Notes under the pieces: generated by a model
The model's database searches: none
Told to the model about the DNA's origin: nothing
Seen by the model: the letters and a program-made list of their open reading frames with translations, nothing else
NCBI GenBank assembly: GCA_964541895.1
Contig: CAZISM010000100.1
Location: 1 to 19,655, forward strand
Origin: CAZISM01 sp964541895
GTDB taxonomy: Bacteria; Zhuqueibacterota; Zhuqueibacteria; Residuimicrobiales; Residuimicrobiaceae
Length of the DNA: 19,655 nucleotides
Reading direction: 5' to 3'
Made by a program: the position numbers and the translations under genes
Part shown: positions 5,204 to 12,579 of the stretch, piece after piece
How the letters are laid out: each line of letters starts with the position of its first letter
How positions within the stretch are numbered: position 1 is the first letter of the stretch

Positions 5204-8026
5204 TCAGCGATAGAGAAACACCATTGCCCAGAGGATGAGAATGACCAGGCCAAAGCCGAGCACCAGGGCGGTCATGCCAAAAATGCGGGCGCTGCGAGTC
5301 AGCCACGACGGCGGCGGCGTTTGCTCCAGGTGCTCTTCCAACCGGCCCTGTTCCTGCAGCTGTTCATACTCTCGGGGACGTTCGTGCTGCCATTCATCCA
5401 GCGGCACTTTGCCGGTAAAAATCACCGGATCCATAGGGAATTTCTGCGGCCGGAAATGGGTGTTGAAAAAGTGAATGGTAAAAATAAAGCCGGTGGCCAG
5501 CAACGCCTCATCGCTGTGGATGATCGTGGCTACGTTGATCGCCCAGCCAGGCAGCAGTTTGGTAAAAAATTCCGGAAACCAGAGAATCAACCCGGTGGAA
5601 CCGATGATCGCCACGCCCCAGAACACGGCAAAGTAATCAAACTTTTCCCAATAGGTCCAGCGACCGTAGCGCGGCTGTTCGCCTTTGCCCCAGAACCATT
5701 TGATCGTCTGCCAGAATTCCAGCAGGTCCTGTTTGTTGGGCACCAGGCTCTCGGGGCTGAACATGTATTTCAGCAGCGGCGTATGTTCCTTTTTGGCGTT
5801 CCGGTAAATCAGCATAAAATGGAGGCCGAAATAGAGAAAGGTGATGATGGCGCACAAGCGATGAATGAAGCCGGCCGCCTGCACACCGCCAAAGAACTGC
5901 ACCAGTTTGTAGGCCCATTCATAACCGGAGAATTTCAGGGACATGCCGGTAAAGGCCAGCCCGAAAAAGCTGATGATCACCATAAAGTGGAGAATACGCG
6001 GAAACAGTTTAAAGCGGACCATGTAGGCCTGCGGGGTAGACGCCAGCGTATCCTTGAGCCGTTTTCGTTCGCGCACGGAACGGGGGATCCACATCAGGGT
6101 GTGCAGTCCGAAAAAGGCAAAGACCGCAATCACCAGCAGGGTCATGGCCCAGAAGGTGTAGAACAGAATCGGATATTTGATCCGGTTATGGTGCGTGGCA
6201 TGGGTTAGATAACCGGCAAATTTGCGATTCGAGTTCGGGTGACACTTTTTGCAGGTTTCGACGATGTTGTTGCGGCTCAGCGTCGACGCCAGATTGGTCA
6301 CCGGCAATATTGAATGCGAGCCATGGCAGTCCGAACACTTGGCGGCAATCGTGGAGCCGAGCTGGGACACCTTGCCGTGATAGGTTTGAAAATAGGTTTC
6401 GGTCACGTCCTGGTGGCATTCGCCGCACTGCCCGAGGATCTGGGCGCGGAAATCGGTGCGATCCACTCGTTTGATTTCGTGCGATTTGTGGCAGCTGTTG
6501 CAGGTGGGCAGTTTTTTATCCGTCTGCGAAAGCAACGGACTGTGAATCGAGCTGTTGAAATGTTCCATGATGCCCAGATGACAGGTGCCGCAGGTTTTGG
6601 CCACCTGCCTGGGATGGACCGAAGAGCTGTCGTCATGGGACGGCAGCACGCGATGGGCGGTGTGGCAGTTGGTGCACACCGCCGAGACCATGAGACCGCT
6701 CTCGAGCAGCCCTTTGCCGTGAATACTTTCCTGATAGTGGGCGACGACCTCTGTTTCCGTTCCCTGGTAGCGCACCGCCGCTTTTTCGCCCTCACGGTGG
6801 CACTTGGCGCATAAATTGGGAATGTTGCGGGTGAAAATCGGCGCGTTGATGTCGGTGCGGGCGAGCACGTTATGGGTGCCGTGACAATCGGTGCAGCGGG
6901 GACCGTTGGGATCGCCCTTTTCCACCAGCTGGCCGTGAATGCTTTTTCTGGTTTCATCACCCTGTTCGGCATGGCAGGTGGTGCAATCGACCGGGCCGGC
7001 TTCTTTGCACACCGGCGTTTTGCGGCGGCTGACGTTGGGGTGGCATTTGATGCACGAGGTCTTTTGATAATGGATCGAGTGCTCGATGTCGGCGCTGTTG
7101 ACATATAAAGAATCGACGGTGCCGTCCGGCCGCGTACGCGTCAGCGATTTTTCCTTGTGGCAGCTCAGGCAGTAAAAATCCTGGAACTCTTCCGTATAAA
7201 AGACACGACGGATTTTGTGCGGCGAGTGGCAATCGACGCAGGCGGGAATGACGTTGGCCTGCTTCTCCCAGAGCTCGCCGCGAATGACGCGCTGATGCAC
7301 CTGCTCGATCTGGGCGTGACACTGCATGCAGGTCGAGGCGATATTATGCCGATGAATGGTCGATTGCGGGTCCGTATGCGGCAGCACGTTGTGGGAGGTG
7401 TGGCAGCTGGTGCAGACGGCGGTGACGATGAGACCGCCCTGGAACAAACCGGTGCCATGGATGGATTCGCTGTAATTCTTGATCACATCCTGCTGCGGCA
7501 GCTTGTGGCGCTTGGCCACCGGACTGTCTTCGCGATGGCACTGGCCGCAGGTGGCAGGGATGTTCATGACATAGGTCGGCGATTTCGGATTTTTGCGGCC
7601 CAGAATCGTATGCTTGCCGTGGCAGTCGATGCAACCCGGCGCGTCCTTGTCGCCGCGGGCGATGGCGCGGCCGTGCAGGCTGGCGGCGTGTTTACGGGCG
7701 ATCTCGTCATGGCACGACCCGCAATCGACCTTTTGCAGCGGCGTCTCGTGCGGGAATTCTTCCACGGCGGCATCCGGATGGCAGGAGACGCAGCCGTTGT
7801 TTTCATGGGGCGTGCCTTTTAAGGCGCTTTCTTTGACGTAGAGCGAACGCACCTTGCCCTCTTTTTCGCCGGTCAAGGTGGGGTCGCCATGACAGGTCAG
7901 GCAATCCGTGTCATCGGCCGGCGTCGCTTTCGACAGCAGCAGGGAGGAGGAGAGCAAAAGCACCATGGCCATAACGAGTGTGATAGACCGGTAGCGATGG
8001 GCGAAGATTCTGGGAAGGAGACGCAT
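5204..8026 (-). CDS. 19-heme cytochrome c fused to a cytochrome b561/FdnI-like membrane module
   Basis: This 940-residue protein likely links the quinone pool to a periplasmic multiheme wire. After a signal or anchor segment (about residues 14-34) come 19 CxxCH motifs, from C42 (CLTCH) to C592 (CKKCH). Many read CHxxH (CHGKH, CHTSH, CHGTH, CHGSH), as in bis-His cytochromes. The hemes fall into an eight-heme unit of about 246 residues repeated twice (starting at C42 and C286), then three more from C534. Residues about 610-940 hold six membrane segments with His in the positions expected of FdnI-type di-heme cytochromes b (ILHFMVI, FIHRLCA, FGLHFML, IIHSDEA, TIHFFNTH) and the tail motif MDPVIFTGKVPLDEW. 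The start at ATG 8026 is set by AGGAG at 8035-8039; the frame extends 27 codons upstream without support. It is the second gene of an operon. No catalytic partner is encoded nearby, so direction of electron flow is unknown. Confidence 0.9.
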   Translation of the reverse strand: MRLLPRIFAHRYRSITLVMAMVLLLSSSLLLSKATPADDTDCLTCHGDPTLTGEKEGKVRSLYVKESALKGTPHENNGCVSCHPDAAVEEFPHETPLQKVDCGSCHDEIARKHAASLHGRAIARGDKDAPGCIDCHGKHTILGRKNPKSPTYVMNIPATCGQCHREDSPVAKRHKLPQQDVIKNYSESIHGTGLFQGGLIVTAVCTSCHTSHNVLPHTDPQSTIHRHNIASTCMQCHAQIEQVHQRVIRGELWEKQANVIPACVDCHSPHKIRRVFYTEEFQDFYCLSCHKEKSLTRTRPDGTVDSLYVNSADIEHSIHYQKTSCIKCHPNVSRRKTPVCKEAGPVDCTTCHAEQGDETRKSIHGQLVEKGDPNGPRCTDCHGTHNVLARTDINAPIFTRNIPNLCAKCHREGEKAAVRYQGTETEVVAHYQESIHGKGLLESGLMVSAVCTNCHTAHRVLPSHDDSSSVHPRQVAKTCGTCHLGIMEHFNSSIHSPLLSQTDKKLPTCNSCHKSHEIKRVDRTDFRAQILGQCGECHQDVTETYFQTYHGKVSQLGSTIAAKCSDCHGSHSILPVTNLASTLSRNNIVETCKKCHPNSNRKFAGYLTHATHHNRIKYPILFYTFWAMTLLVIAVFAFFGLHTLMWIPRSVRERKRLKDTLASTPQAYMVRFKLFPRILHFMVIISFFGLAFTGMSLKFSGYEWAYKLVQFFGGVQAAGFIHRLCAIITFLYFGLHFMLIYRNAKKEHTPLLKYMFSPESLVPNKQDLLEFWQTIKWFWGKGEQPRYGRWTYWEKFDYFAVFWGVAIIGSTGLILWFPEFFTKLLPGWAINVATIIHSDEALLATGFIFTIHFFNTHFRPQKFPMDPVIFTGKVPLDEWQHERPREYEQLQEQGRLEEHLEQTPPPSWLTRSARIFGMTALVLGFGLVILILWAMVFLYR

Positions 8027-8034
8027 ACGAAAGG

Positions 8035-8039
8035 CTCCT
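8035..8039 (-). promoter_or_regulatory. Ribosome binding site fixing the start of the 19-heme gene
   Basis: AGGAG on the minus strand lies eight bases before ATG 8026. It supports this start over the longer open frame that reaches 8107. Confidence 0.7.
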
Positions 8040-8062
8040 GTTGGTAGAGGGTTGGCATCGCG

Positions 8063-8092
8063 GCCTCCGGCCGTGGCAAAGCGGCCGGAGGC
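8063..8092 (-). repeat. Perfect 11-base hairpin between the two large cytochrome genes
   Basis: GCCTCCGGCCG (8063-8073) and CGGCCGGAGGC (8082-8092) are exact reverse complements around an eight-base loop. It lies in the 107-base spacer of the cytochrome operon, with no T-run. It could stabilise the upstream message or partly block read-through, which would set the ratio of the 11-heme to the 19-heme protein. The role is inferred. Confidence 0.55.
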
Positions 8093-8133
8093 GAGCGGTA
8101 ACATCAAATCCCTGTCAGGGAATCGGCGTATGA

Positions 8134-10050
8134 CTAGTGTTGCTTCTGATCCTGGTCGCGACGTTTTTCTTCCAAAGAGCGATACCAGGCCGGGAAGCGC
8201 TCTTCCGCTTCCTCCCGGGTCATTTTGCCGGTAAACGAGGCCAGGTTCATGGGATAATCTTTGGGATGAAAAATGGCAAAGAACATATGATAGAGCAGGA
8301 TCGCCAGCGTGGCCAGGATGGCTTCATAGTAGTGTATGGTTTCCGAAACCTTGATGATCCACACCGGCATGATCATGGTCGCCTCGGCAGGGAACCATAG
8401 CACAAATCCGGTGACGGCCATGACCGCGGTGCCCCACACCAGCGCCCAGTATTCCGCTTTTTCGATATAGCCATAGCGCTCGAAATCCGGGTGCTCCCTG
8501 GTCAGGCCCAGGTGGTGTTTCATGTTGACGATAAAGAGACGGACATCCTTGATGGTGGGCAACAGCGCTTTCAGCTCGCCTTTGCCGGCTTTAGAGAAGA
8601 GCAGATAATAGATATGATATAATCCGGCGGCCAGCATGACGACAGCGGCGGTGCGATGCAGAAAGGCGCGTACCGCTTCGGAGAAACCGATCTTGGCCAG
8701 CCAGTAGGCGGTGTCGCCCGTCGTATAGCGCAGAGCAAAGCCGGTGATGACGAGAATGGTAAACGAGATAAAGATCAACAGGTGCTGAATGACCCAGGCG
8801 CGGTCGAAGCGCTGGACCGTGTCCTGCAGCTGCAGGGCGCGATACTTGGCACGAACAAAGCTCAAATAGATAATGGCGTTATGCAGAACCATGCCGCCGA
8901 TGACGGCGACGATCATCCAGATGTAGAGCGTTTTTACGATATCCGAATACTGGTCGGTTTTGGAAGCCGGTTTGGCATGGATATAGCTTTTGGTGAATTC
9001 GGCGGTGACGTTGACGTGGCACTGGCCGCAGGTTTTCTCCAGGTTGCCGGCGTGGATGGTGGAACGCGGATCGGTTGAGGGCAGGACGTTATGGGCGCCG
9101 TGGCAGCTGACGCAGTTCGCCGCCACTTTGGAACCGCCCACCGTGGCCATGCCATGATAGCTCTGTTTGTAGGATTCAACCGGATCCGAGATCAGGCCGT
9201 ATTTTTCATTGAGCTTGAGAATGCCGTGACAGGGCGAACAGGTTTCGTCCGACAGATTGGCGGCGTTGGTGGAAGCCTTGGGATCCTGCGGCGACAGAAT
9301 TTCATGTTCGCCGTGGCAGTTGTTGCAGGTCGGTGCTTCCTTGATGCCGCCGGCCAGGGCGGTGCCGTGACTGCTGATGTCGTACTCTTCGCTTTCCCTG
9401 CTGTGGCATTGGCCGCAGGTCTTGGACAAATTGGCGTGATGGATCGGCGAACGGGGATCGGACATGGGCAAGAGCAGATGGCTGCCGTGGCAGGACGAAC
9501 AGCTGGCCACATCCATATTGCCCGCTTCCAGCGCTTTGCCGTGGATGCCTTTTTCGAATTTCTGCACCGGATCGGCGATGCGCAGATTGTGGGTGGTCGC
9601 CGCACCATGGCCGTCATGACAGGTGCCGCAGGTGGAGGGCAGATTTGCTTTGTGGGTCATGCTGGTGCTGTCGCCGGCGCTTTTGATGTTATGAGCGCTG
9701 TGACAGGAGGTGCAGCTCGGCGCCGCCGAGTCGCCTGCCAGAAAGGCTTTGCCGTGCTGGCCATCGCTGTAGAGCGTTACGGCTTCTTCATGACAGGTGC
9801 TGCACTCTACTTTTTTTAATTTTTCCGGATGCGGATCGCCTGCCGCGTCCGTGTGGCAATCTGTGCAGGCAAAGCCGCCATGGACAGAGGCGTGGTAGAG
9901 CGAATCGCTGACATAGAGCGACTGTTCCAGGCCGGATGCGAGCGTGCGGCTGAAATCGGCCGTACCGTGGCATTCCTGGCAGGTGCTTTGGCTGAATACA
10001 AGAGAGGTGAGGGACAAAATAAACAGGAGAGCTGCGATCGGTTTTTTCAT
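8134..10050 (-). CDS. 11-heme cytochrome c fused to a cytochrome b561/FdnI-like membrane module
   Basis: This 638-residue paralogue of the downstream protein has a clean signal peptide (residues 1-22, ending near VFSQST). It then carries 11 CxxCH motifs from C24 (CQECH) to C341 (CGQCH), several as CHxxH (CHSAH, CHGSH, CHGEH, CHGAH). Its first seven hemes follow the same order and spacing logic as the 19-heme repeat, including a SLYVSDS segment after heme 1 and KGIHGKAL before heme 6. Residues about 370-600 contain five membrane segments with candidate heme-b histidines (VIQHLLI, FLHRTAA, GLYHIYY, TIHYYEA, LLYHMFF), closing with PMNLASFTGKMTREE and a charged tail. It is probably anchored in the inner membrane with the hemes in the periplasm. 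It is the first gene of a minus-strand operon. It most likely oxidises or reduces quinone, but no substrate can be assigned. Confidence 0.9.
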   Translation of the reverse strand: MKKPIAALLFILSLTSLVFSQSTCQECHGTADFSRTLASGLEQSLYVSDSLYHASVHGGFACTDCHTDAAGDPHPEKLKKVECSTCHEEAVTLYSDGQHGKAFLAGDSAAPSCTSCHSAHNIKSAGDSTSMTHKANLPSTCGTCHDGHGAATTHNLRIADPVQKFEKGIHGKALEAGNMDVASCSSCHGSHLLLPMSDPRSPIHHANLSKTCGQCHSRESEEYDISSHGTALAGGIKEAPTCNNCHGEHEILSPQDPKASTNAANLSDETCSPCHGILKLNEKYGLISDPVESYKQSYHGMATVGGSKVAANCVSCHGAHNVLPSTDPRSTIHAGNLEKTCGQCHVNVTAEFTKSYIHAKPASKTDQYSDIVKTLYIWMIVAVIGGMVLHNAIIYLSFVRAKYRALQLQDTVQRFDRAWVIQHLLIFISFTILVITGFALRYTTGDTAYWLAKIGFSEAVRAFLHRTAAVVMLAAGLYHIYYLLFSKAGKGELKALLPTIKDVRLFIVNMKHHLGLTREHPDFERYGYIEKAEYWALVWGTAVMAVTGFVLWFPAEATMIMPVWIIKVSETIHYYEAILATLAILLYHMFFAIFHPKDYPMNLASFTGKMTREEAEERFPAWYRSLEEKRRDQDQKQH

Positions 10051-10066
10051 GCCTTGTTCCCAACGA

Positions 10067-10132
10067 GTTGATTAGTGTGGCGTTGATTAGCAAAAATGCG
10101 CACAATTTACCTATAACGTTATAAATTTCGAA
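10067..10132 (-). promoter_or_regulatory. Candidate control region of the cytochrome operon: direct repeats and a 12-base palindrome
   Basis: Upstream of the 11-heme gene, GTTGATTAG occurs twice (10067-10075 and 10082-10090, start-to-start 15 bases). Farther out, TATAACGTTATA (10112-10123) is a perfect palindrome. On the minus strand a weak -35 (TTCGAA, 10127-10132) and -10 (TAAATT, 10104-10109) with a 17-base spacer would place the palindrome inside the promoter, as expected of an operator. The promoter match is poor. The repeats are seen directly; the regulatory role is inferred. Confidence 0.35.
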
Positions 10133-10217
10133 TTTTATTCAATATTTGCAATAGTAAATTTTTTTTAATCGCCGGAATGACGAATTTTGTCGCAGGAGCC
10201 GGGCGGCGCAGCCGAGG

Positions 10218-10258
10218 GCATACCGGCCGGCAGGGCCTATGCCGGCGCCGGCCCGCGG
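10218..10258. repeat. GC-rich nested inverted repeats in the divergent intergenic region
   Basis: GCCGGCA (10226-10232) and TGCCGGC (10240-10246) form a perfect seven-base stem with a seven-base loop, surrounded by further GGCC/GCCGG repeats. This block separates the AT-rich promoter regions of the divergent cytochrome operon and HMA gene. The rest of 10051-10428 holds no convincing gene; an open frame at 10239-10514 is in the wrong frame relative to the HMA gene and lacks a plausible product. Confidence 0.4.
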
Positions 10259-10353
10259 ACGATTCTATGAATTCCGGCCGCGCCGCCTGCCAGAGGCGTG
10301 GGTGCCATGTACGGCATTTTTCCCTGCGGTTGAGGGTGTGAAAAAAAAATCCT

Positions 10354-10381
10354 TTGCCTTTGGCATTATATGGTGTATATT
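10354..10381 (+). promoter_or_regulatory. Candidate sigma-70-type promoter of the HMA gene
   Basis: TTGCCT (10354-10359) and TATATT (10376-10381) are separated by 16 bases in an AT-rich stretch about 48 bases before the start codon. This is a reasonable vegetative promoter by eye; no start-site evidence exists. Confidence 0.4.
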
Positions 10382-10418
10382 AAATAGAATAAAATGTTAC
10401 GTCCGCATTACCAGATAT

Positions 10419-10423
10419 GGAGG
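10419..10423 (+). promoter_or_regulatory. Ribosome binding site fixing the GTG start of the HMA gene
   Basis: GGAGG lies five bases before GTG 10429. It overlaps the first codons of a longer frame beginning at ATG 10417, which is therefore unlikely to be the start. Confidence 0.7.
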
Positions 10424-10428
10424 TTCGT

Positions 10429-10770
10429 GTGAAGAAAGCACTGTTGGCGATTCTGGCTTTTTTGCTGGCGGTCACTTTTCTGCAAGCGGCAGAGATGAAA
10501 ACCGCCAATTTTAAGATCGAAGGCATGACCTGCAACGGTTGCGTCAATAAGGTAAAGACGTCGTTGAGCAAAGTGGAAGGCGTCAAGGAAGCGACGGTCA
10601 CTCTGGCCGACAATTCAGCCAAGGTGGTCTATGATTCCGGCAAGACCAACGAAGGCGCATTAAAAGAGGTCGTGACCAAAGCCGGTTACAAGGTGGCAGC
10701 GAACAGCGATAAGCCGGCCGGCTGCGCCGGTTGTCCGGGTGCCGCGGGGTGTTGTCCGGGAAAAAAATAG
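10429..10770 (+). CDS. Secreted HMA-domain heavy-metal-binding protein with Cys-rich tail (MerP-like)
   Basis: This 113-residue protein has a signal peptide (residues 1-21, MKKALLAILAFLLAVTFLQA), then one ferredoxin-like HMA domain with the metal-binding loop GMTCNGC (C35, C38). The domain runs to about residue 90 with the usual KVVYDSGK strand and an AGYKV end. A 15-residue tail adds four cysteines as CAGCPGAAGCC (C99, C102, C108, C109), which is unusual for a simple MerP or CopZ type protein. It probably binds a soft metal such as Cu(I), Hg(II) or Zn(II) in the periplasm; the metal cannot be told. No P-type ATPase or Mer gene is next to it. It is transcribed divergently from the cytochrome operon and ends at its own terminator. 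Confidence 0.85.
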   Translation: MKKALLAILAFLLAVTFLQAAEMKTANFKIEGMTCNGCVNKVKTSLSKVEGVKEATVTLADNSAKVVYDSGKTNEGALKEVVTKAGYKVAANSDKPAGCAGCPGAAGCCPGKK

Positions 10771-10815
10771 GATCAGACACCAGGTGTCCGGTTCTGTCCA
10801 TATAATTTGAACAAT

Positions 10816-10851
10816 AGTGCGTCGAGGGTCTCTTCGGCGCACTTTTTTTTT
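10816..10851 (+). terminator. Rho-independent terminator after the HMA gene
   Basis: AGTGCGTCGA and TCGGCGCACT form a ten-base stem (one G:U pair) with a short loop, followed by eight or nine T residues, 45 bases after the HMA stop. Confidence 0.85.
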
Positions 10852-10877
10852 GTGCGCACCATCAGCATCGTAATTTC

Positions 10878-10914
10878 AAAAAAAAATGCCGGACACCTCT
10901 GCGGCGCCCGGCAT
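10878..10914 (-). terminator. Rho-independent terminator after the membrane protein gene
   Basis: On the minus strand ATGCCGG (from 10914) pairs with CCGGCAT (to 10886) and is followed by an uninterrupted run of T residues. It lies 24 bases after the stop of the minus-strand gene ending at 10939 and back-to-back with the HMA terminator. Confidence 0.8.
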
Positions 10915-10938
10915 GGGATTCCGGTATACATGGTAACG

Positions 10939-11538
10939 CTACGATTGCGAGGATAGTCCCACCAGATCGCGATACGCCACCGCAGTGGCCGCCATGCACA
11001 GCGGCACCGCCACCAGCACGCCGACCACGCAGAAAAGAACGCCGATCAGGATGAGCAGAATCTGTACGATGATAAACATGACAAATTCGAAGAGATGATT
11101 CCTTACCAGCAAACGGCTCTTTTCCATCGCCTGCCAAAAATCCAGCTTTTGATCCATGACGAACGCCGGTGCGAAAATATACCAGGCCATGACCACGAAT
11201 CCGGGTAGAATACAAAAGATAAACCCGAGGGTGGTAAAAGCGGCGACGAGAATACCCATCAACATGGCGGCGACAAACACTTCAAAGCCTTTGCCGATAT
11301 CACCGATACCTGTTTCCTGGCCCTGCAGCTTGCGGAACAGAATAAAGTAATATCCAGCCTGCAGCGGTCCGATCAGCACAATGCCCAGCACCGTGGAGCC
11401 GGCGGCAATGCTGATGGCCAGGTACACCAGCGTGAGCACCACGTAAAATCCGAGATCCTGGTTGATAAGATTCCATCCTTCGCTGATCCATCTGCCGATG
11501 TTGACGGGTGACGGCGTTGATGTGTAACCTGTGTCCAT
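10939..11538 (-). CDS. Polytopic membrane protein, YciC/DUF975-like
   Basis: This 199-residue protein has no assigned biochemical function. After a cytoplasmic N-terminus (INIGRW-like segment, ISEGWNLINQDLGFY) it holds four to five hydrophobic segments: VVLTLVYLAISIAAG, GIVLIGPLQAGYYFILF, VAAMLMGILVAAFTTLGF, FCILPGFVVMAWYIFAPAFV, and a long C-terminal stretch VMFIIVQILLILIGVLFCVV. The internal phrase FAPAFVMDQKLDFWQAMEKSRLLVR, with a conserved-looking Asp and a helix-terminating WQAMEKS, resembles YciC/DUF975 and glycerophosphodiesterase-associated membrane domains. The start ATG 11538 has a near-ideal AAGGAGG site. It follows the DUF4097-like gene by 79 bases and is the last gene before a terminator, so it is probably co-transcribed with it. 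Confidence 0.75.
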   Translation of the reverse strand: MDTGYTSTPSPVNIGRWISEGWNLINQDLGFYVVLTLVYLAISIAAGSTVLGIVLIGPLQAGYYFILFRKLQGQETGIGDIGKGFEVFVAAMLMGILVAAFTTLGFIFCILPGFVVMAWYIFAPAFVMDQKLDFWQAMEKSRLLVRNHLFEFVMFIIVQILLILIGVLFCVVGVLVAVPLCMAATAVAYRDLVGLSSQS

Positions 11539-11617
11539 CGCTCTCCTCCTTTGTGATGGGTTGGTGGCTGACCGACTGGTACATCTCTGTTGGCAAGAGC
11601 AAACCGCTGCGGTGCGG

Positions 11618-12475
11618 CTAGTCCGATTGGGCCACGCGCACCCTGAGTTCGCCGATGCCGGTGGAAACCATCAGATACAGTGAATCGTCCTGGTCTTTAT
11701 AATTTTTGGAATAATAATAGTTGCCCTCCTGCCGGAACCAGCTGGGATGGTTGACTTCGGACAGAAAGAGAAATTTCGATACTTTCATTTTTACCGCCAC
11801 CTCTTCGGGCACGATGACCGTGGTGGCGCCGATGTCCAGATCCAGCCGGGCCATGGCGCGCTTGATTTTGTCGCCGGTAAAATCGACGGTCATTTCGCCG
11901 ATAGAGCCGTTGATGTCCGCTTCCGTAAAGTTGGCGTTGCCCAGATGTTTCAATCTGACCTCGCCGACCTTGCAGTCCACATCCAGCGTTTTCAGCTCGG
12001 TGCGGTTCGGCCGTTGAAAATCCAGCCGGGTTTCACCGGCCCAGCTCTTGAGCCGCAAACCGGCCACATGCAGATCGCCCAGCTGCAGGTCCAGCTTTCC
12101 CGCTTTTAATTCCACCTGCAGATCCAGGTCCGGCTTGTAGGGCAGGGCGATTTTGATGACGGCATAATCCTTGTTTTTGCTGTCACCATCCTTGATCATC
12201 GACCAGTTATGATGATCGATGTCGATCTCCAGGCTTTTGTTGCGTTCGTTATAGACCACATCCAGTTCGCAACGATTCTCATAATATTCGACAAAGACCT
12301 GGCATTCATCGCGATCGTTCCTGGTGAGCTGGACATCCCCGCCATCGGCGTGCAGGACCACTTCCAACTTGTCCCGGGTTCGATAGGTCTGGTCAAAAAC
12401 GACTTTTTTATCTTCACTCCAGGCCAGGCTGCAAACCAGCAGCAGCAACAGGAACAGGGGGCGATACCGATTCAT
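11618..12475 (-). CDS. Secreted DUF4097-like beta-helix protein
   Basis: This 285-residue exported protein has a signal peptide (residues 1-20, ending LVCSLAWS) and no other membrane segment. The body is a series of short beta strands of the pattern seen in DUF4097 and LiaF-type adhesin-like domains: HADGGDVQLT, LELKAGKLDLQLGDLHV-like, WAGETRLDF, CKVGEVRLKHLG, INGSIGEMTVDF and LDIGATTVIVPEEVAV. The final segment (STGIGELRVRV) matches the closing strand of that fold. It has no catalytic motif. The start ATG 12475 has a strong GAGGAGG site. It lies between the Omp85-type barrel gene upstream and a membrane protein gene downstream, all on one strand, so an envelope role is likely, but its binding partner is unknown. 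Confidence 0.75.
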   Translation of the reverse strand: MNRYRPLFLLLLLVCSLAWSEDKKVVFDQTYRTRDKLEVVLHADGGDVQLTRNDRDECQVFVEYYENRCELDVVYNERNKSLEIDIDHHNWSMIKDGDSKNKDYAVIKIALPYKPDLDLQVELKAGKLDLQLGDLHVAGLRLKSWAGETRLDFQRPNRTELKTLDVDCKVGEVRLKHLGNANFTEADINGSIGEMTVDFTGDKIKRAMARLDLDIGATTVIVPEEVAVKMKVSKFLFLSEVNHPSWFRQEGNYYYSKNYKDQDDSLYLMVSTGIGELRVRVAQSD

Positions 12476-12579
12476 AAGCCGACCTCCTCGATGGATATAC
12501 TATTCAAGATAATGTACGTAATATTTGGCAAAATGTTTAGCATAAATTATGGCGGATAATCCTTCCGCGGCAGCCCGGA

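Noticed and set aside
5141..6208. Long plus-strand open frame (355 codons) opposite the 19-heme gene
   Set aside because: It is antisense to the well-supported membrane module, has a low-complexity His/Gln/Gly-rich product with no domain, and no ribosome site.
6403..7822. Regular CxxCH-coding repeats in DNA could suggest a CRISPR array or tandem repeat
   Set aside because: The repeats are in frame, vary in sequence and spacing, and encode heme motifs; there are no constant direct repeats with unique spacers.
10239..10514. Plus-strand open frame (91 codons) over the intergenic region and HMA start
   Set aside because: It overlaps the HMA gene in another frame, crosses GC-rich inverted repeats and lacks a ribosome site.
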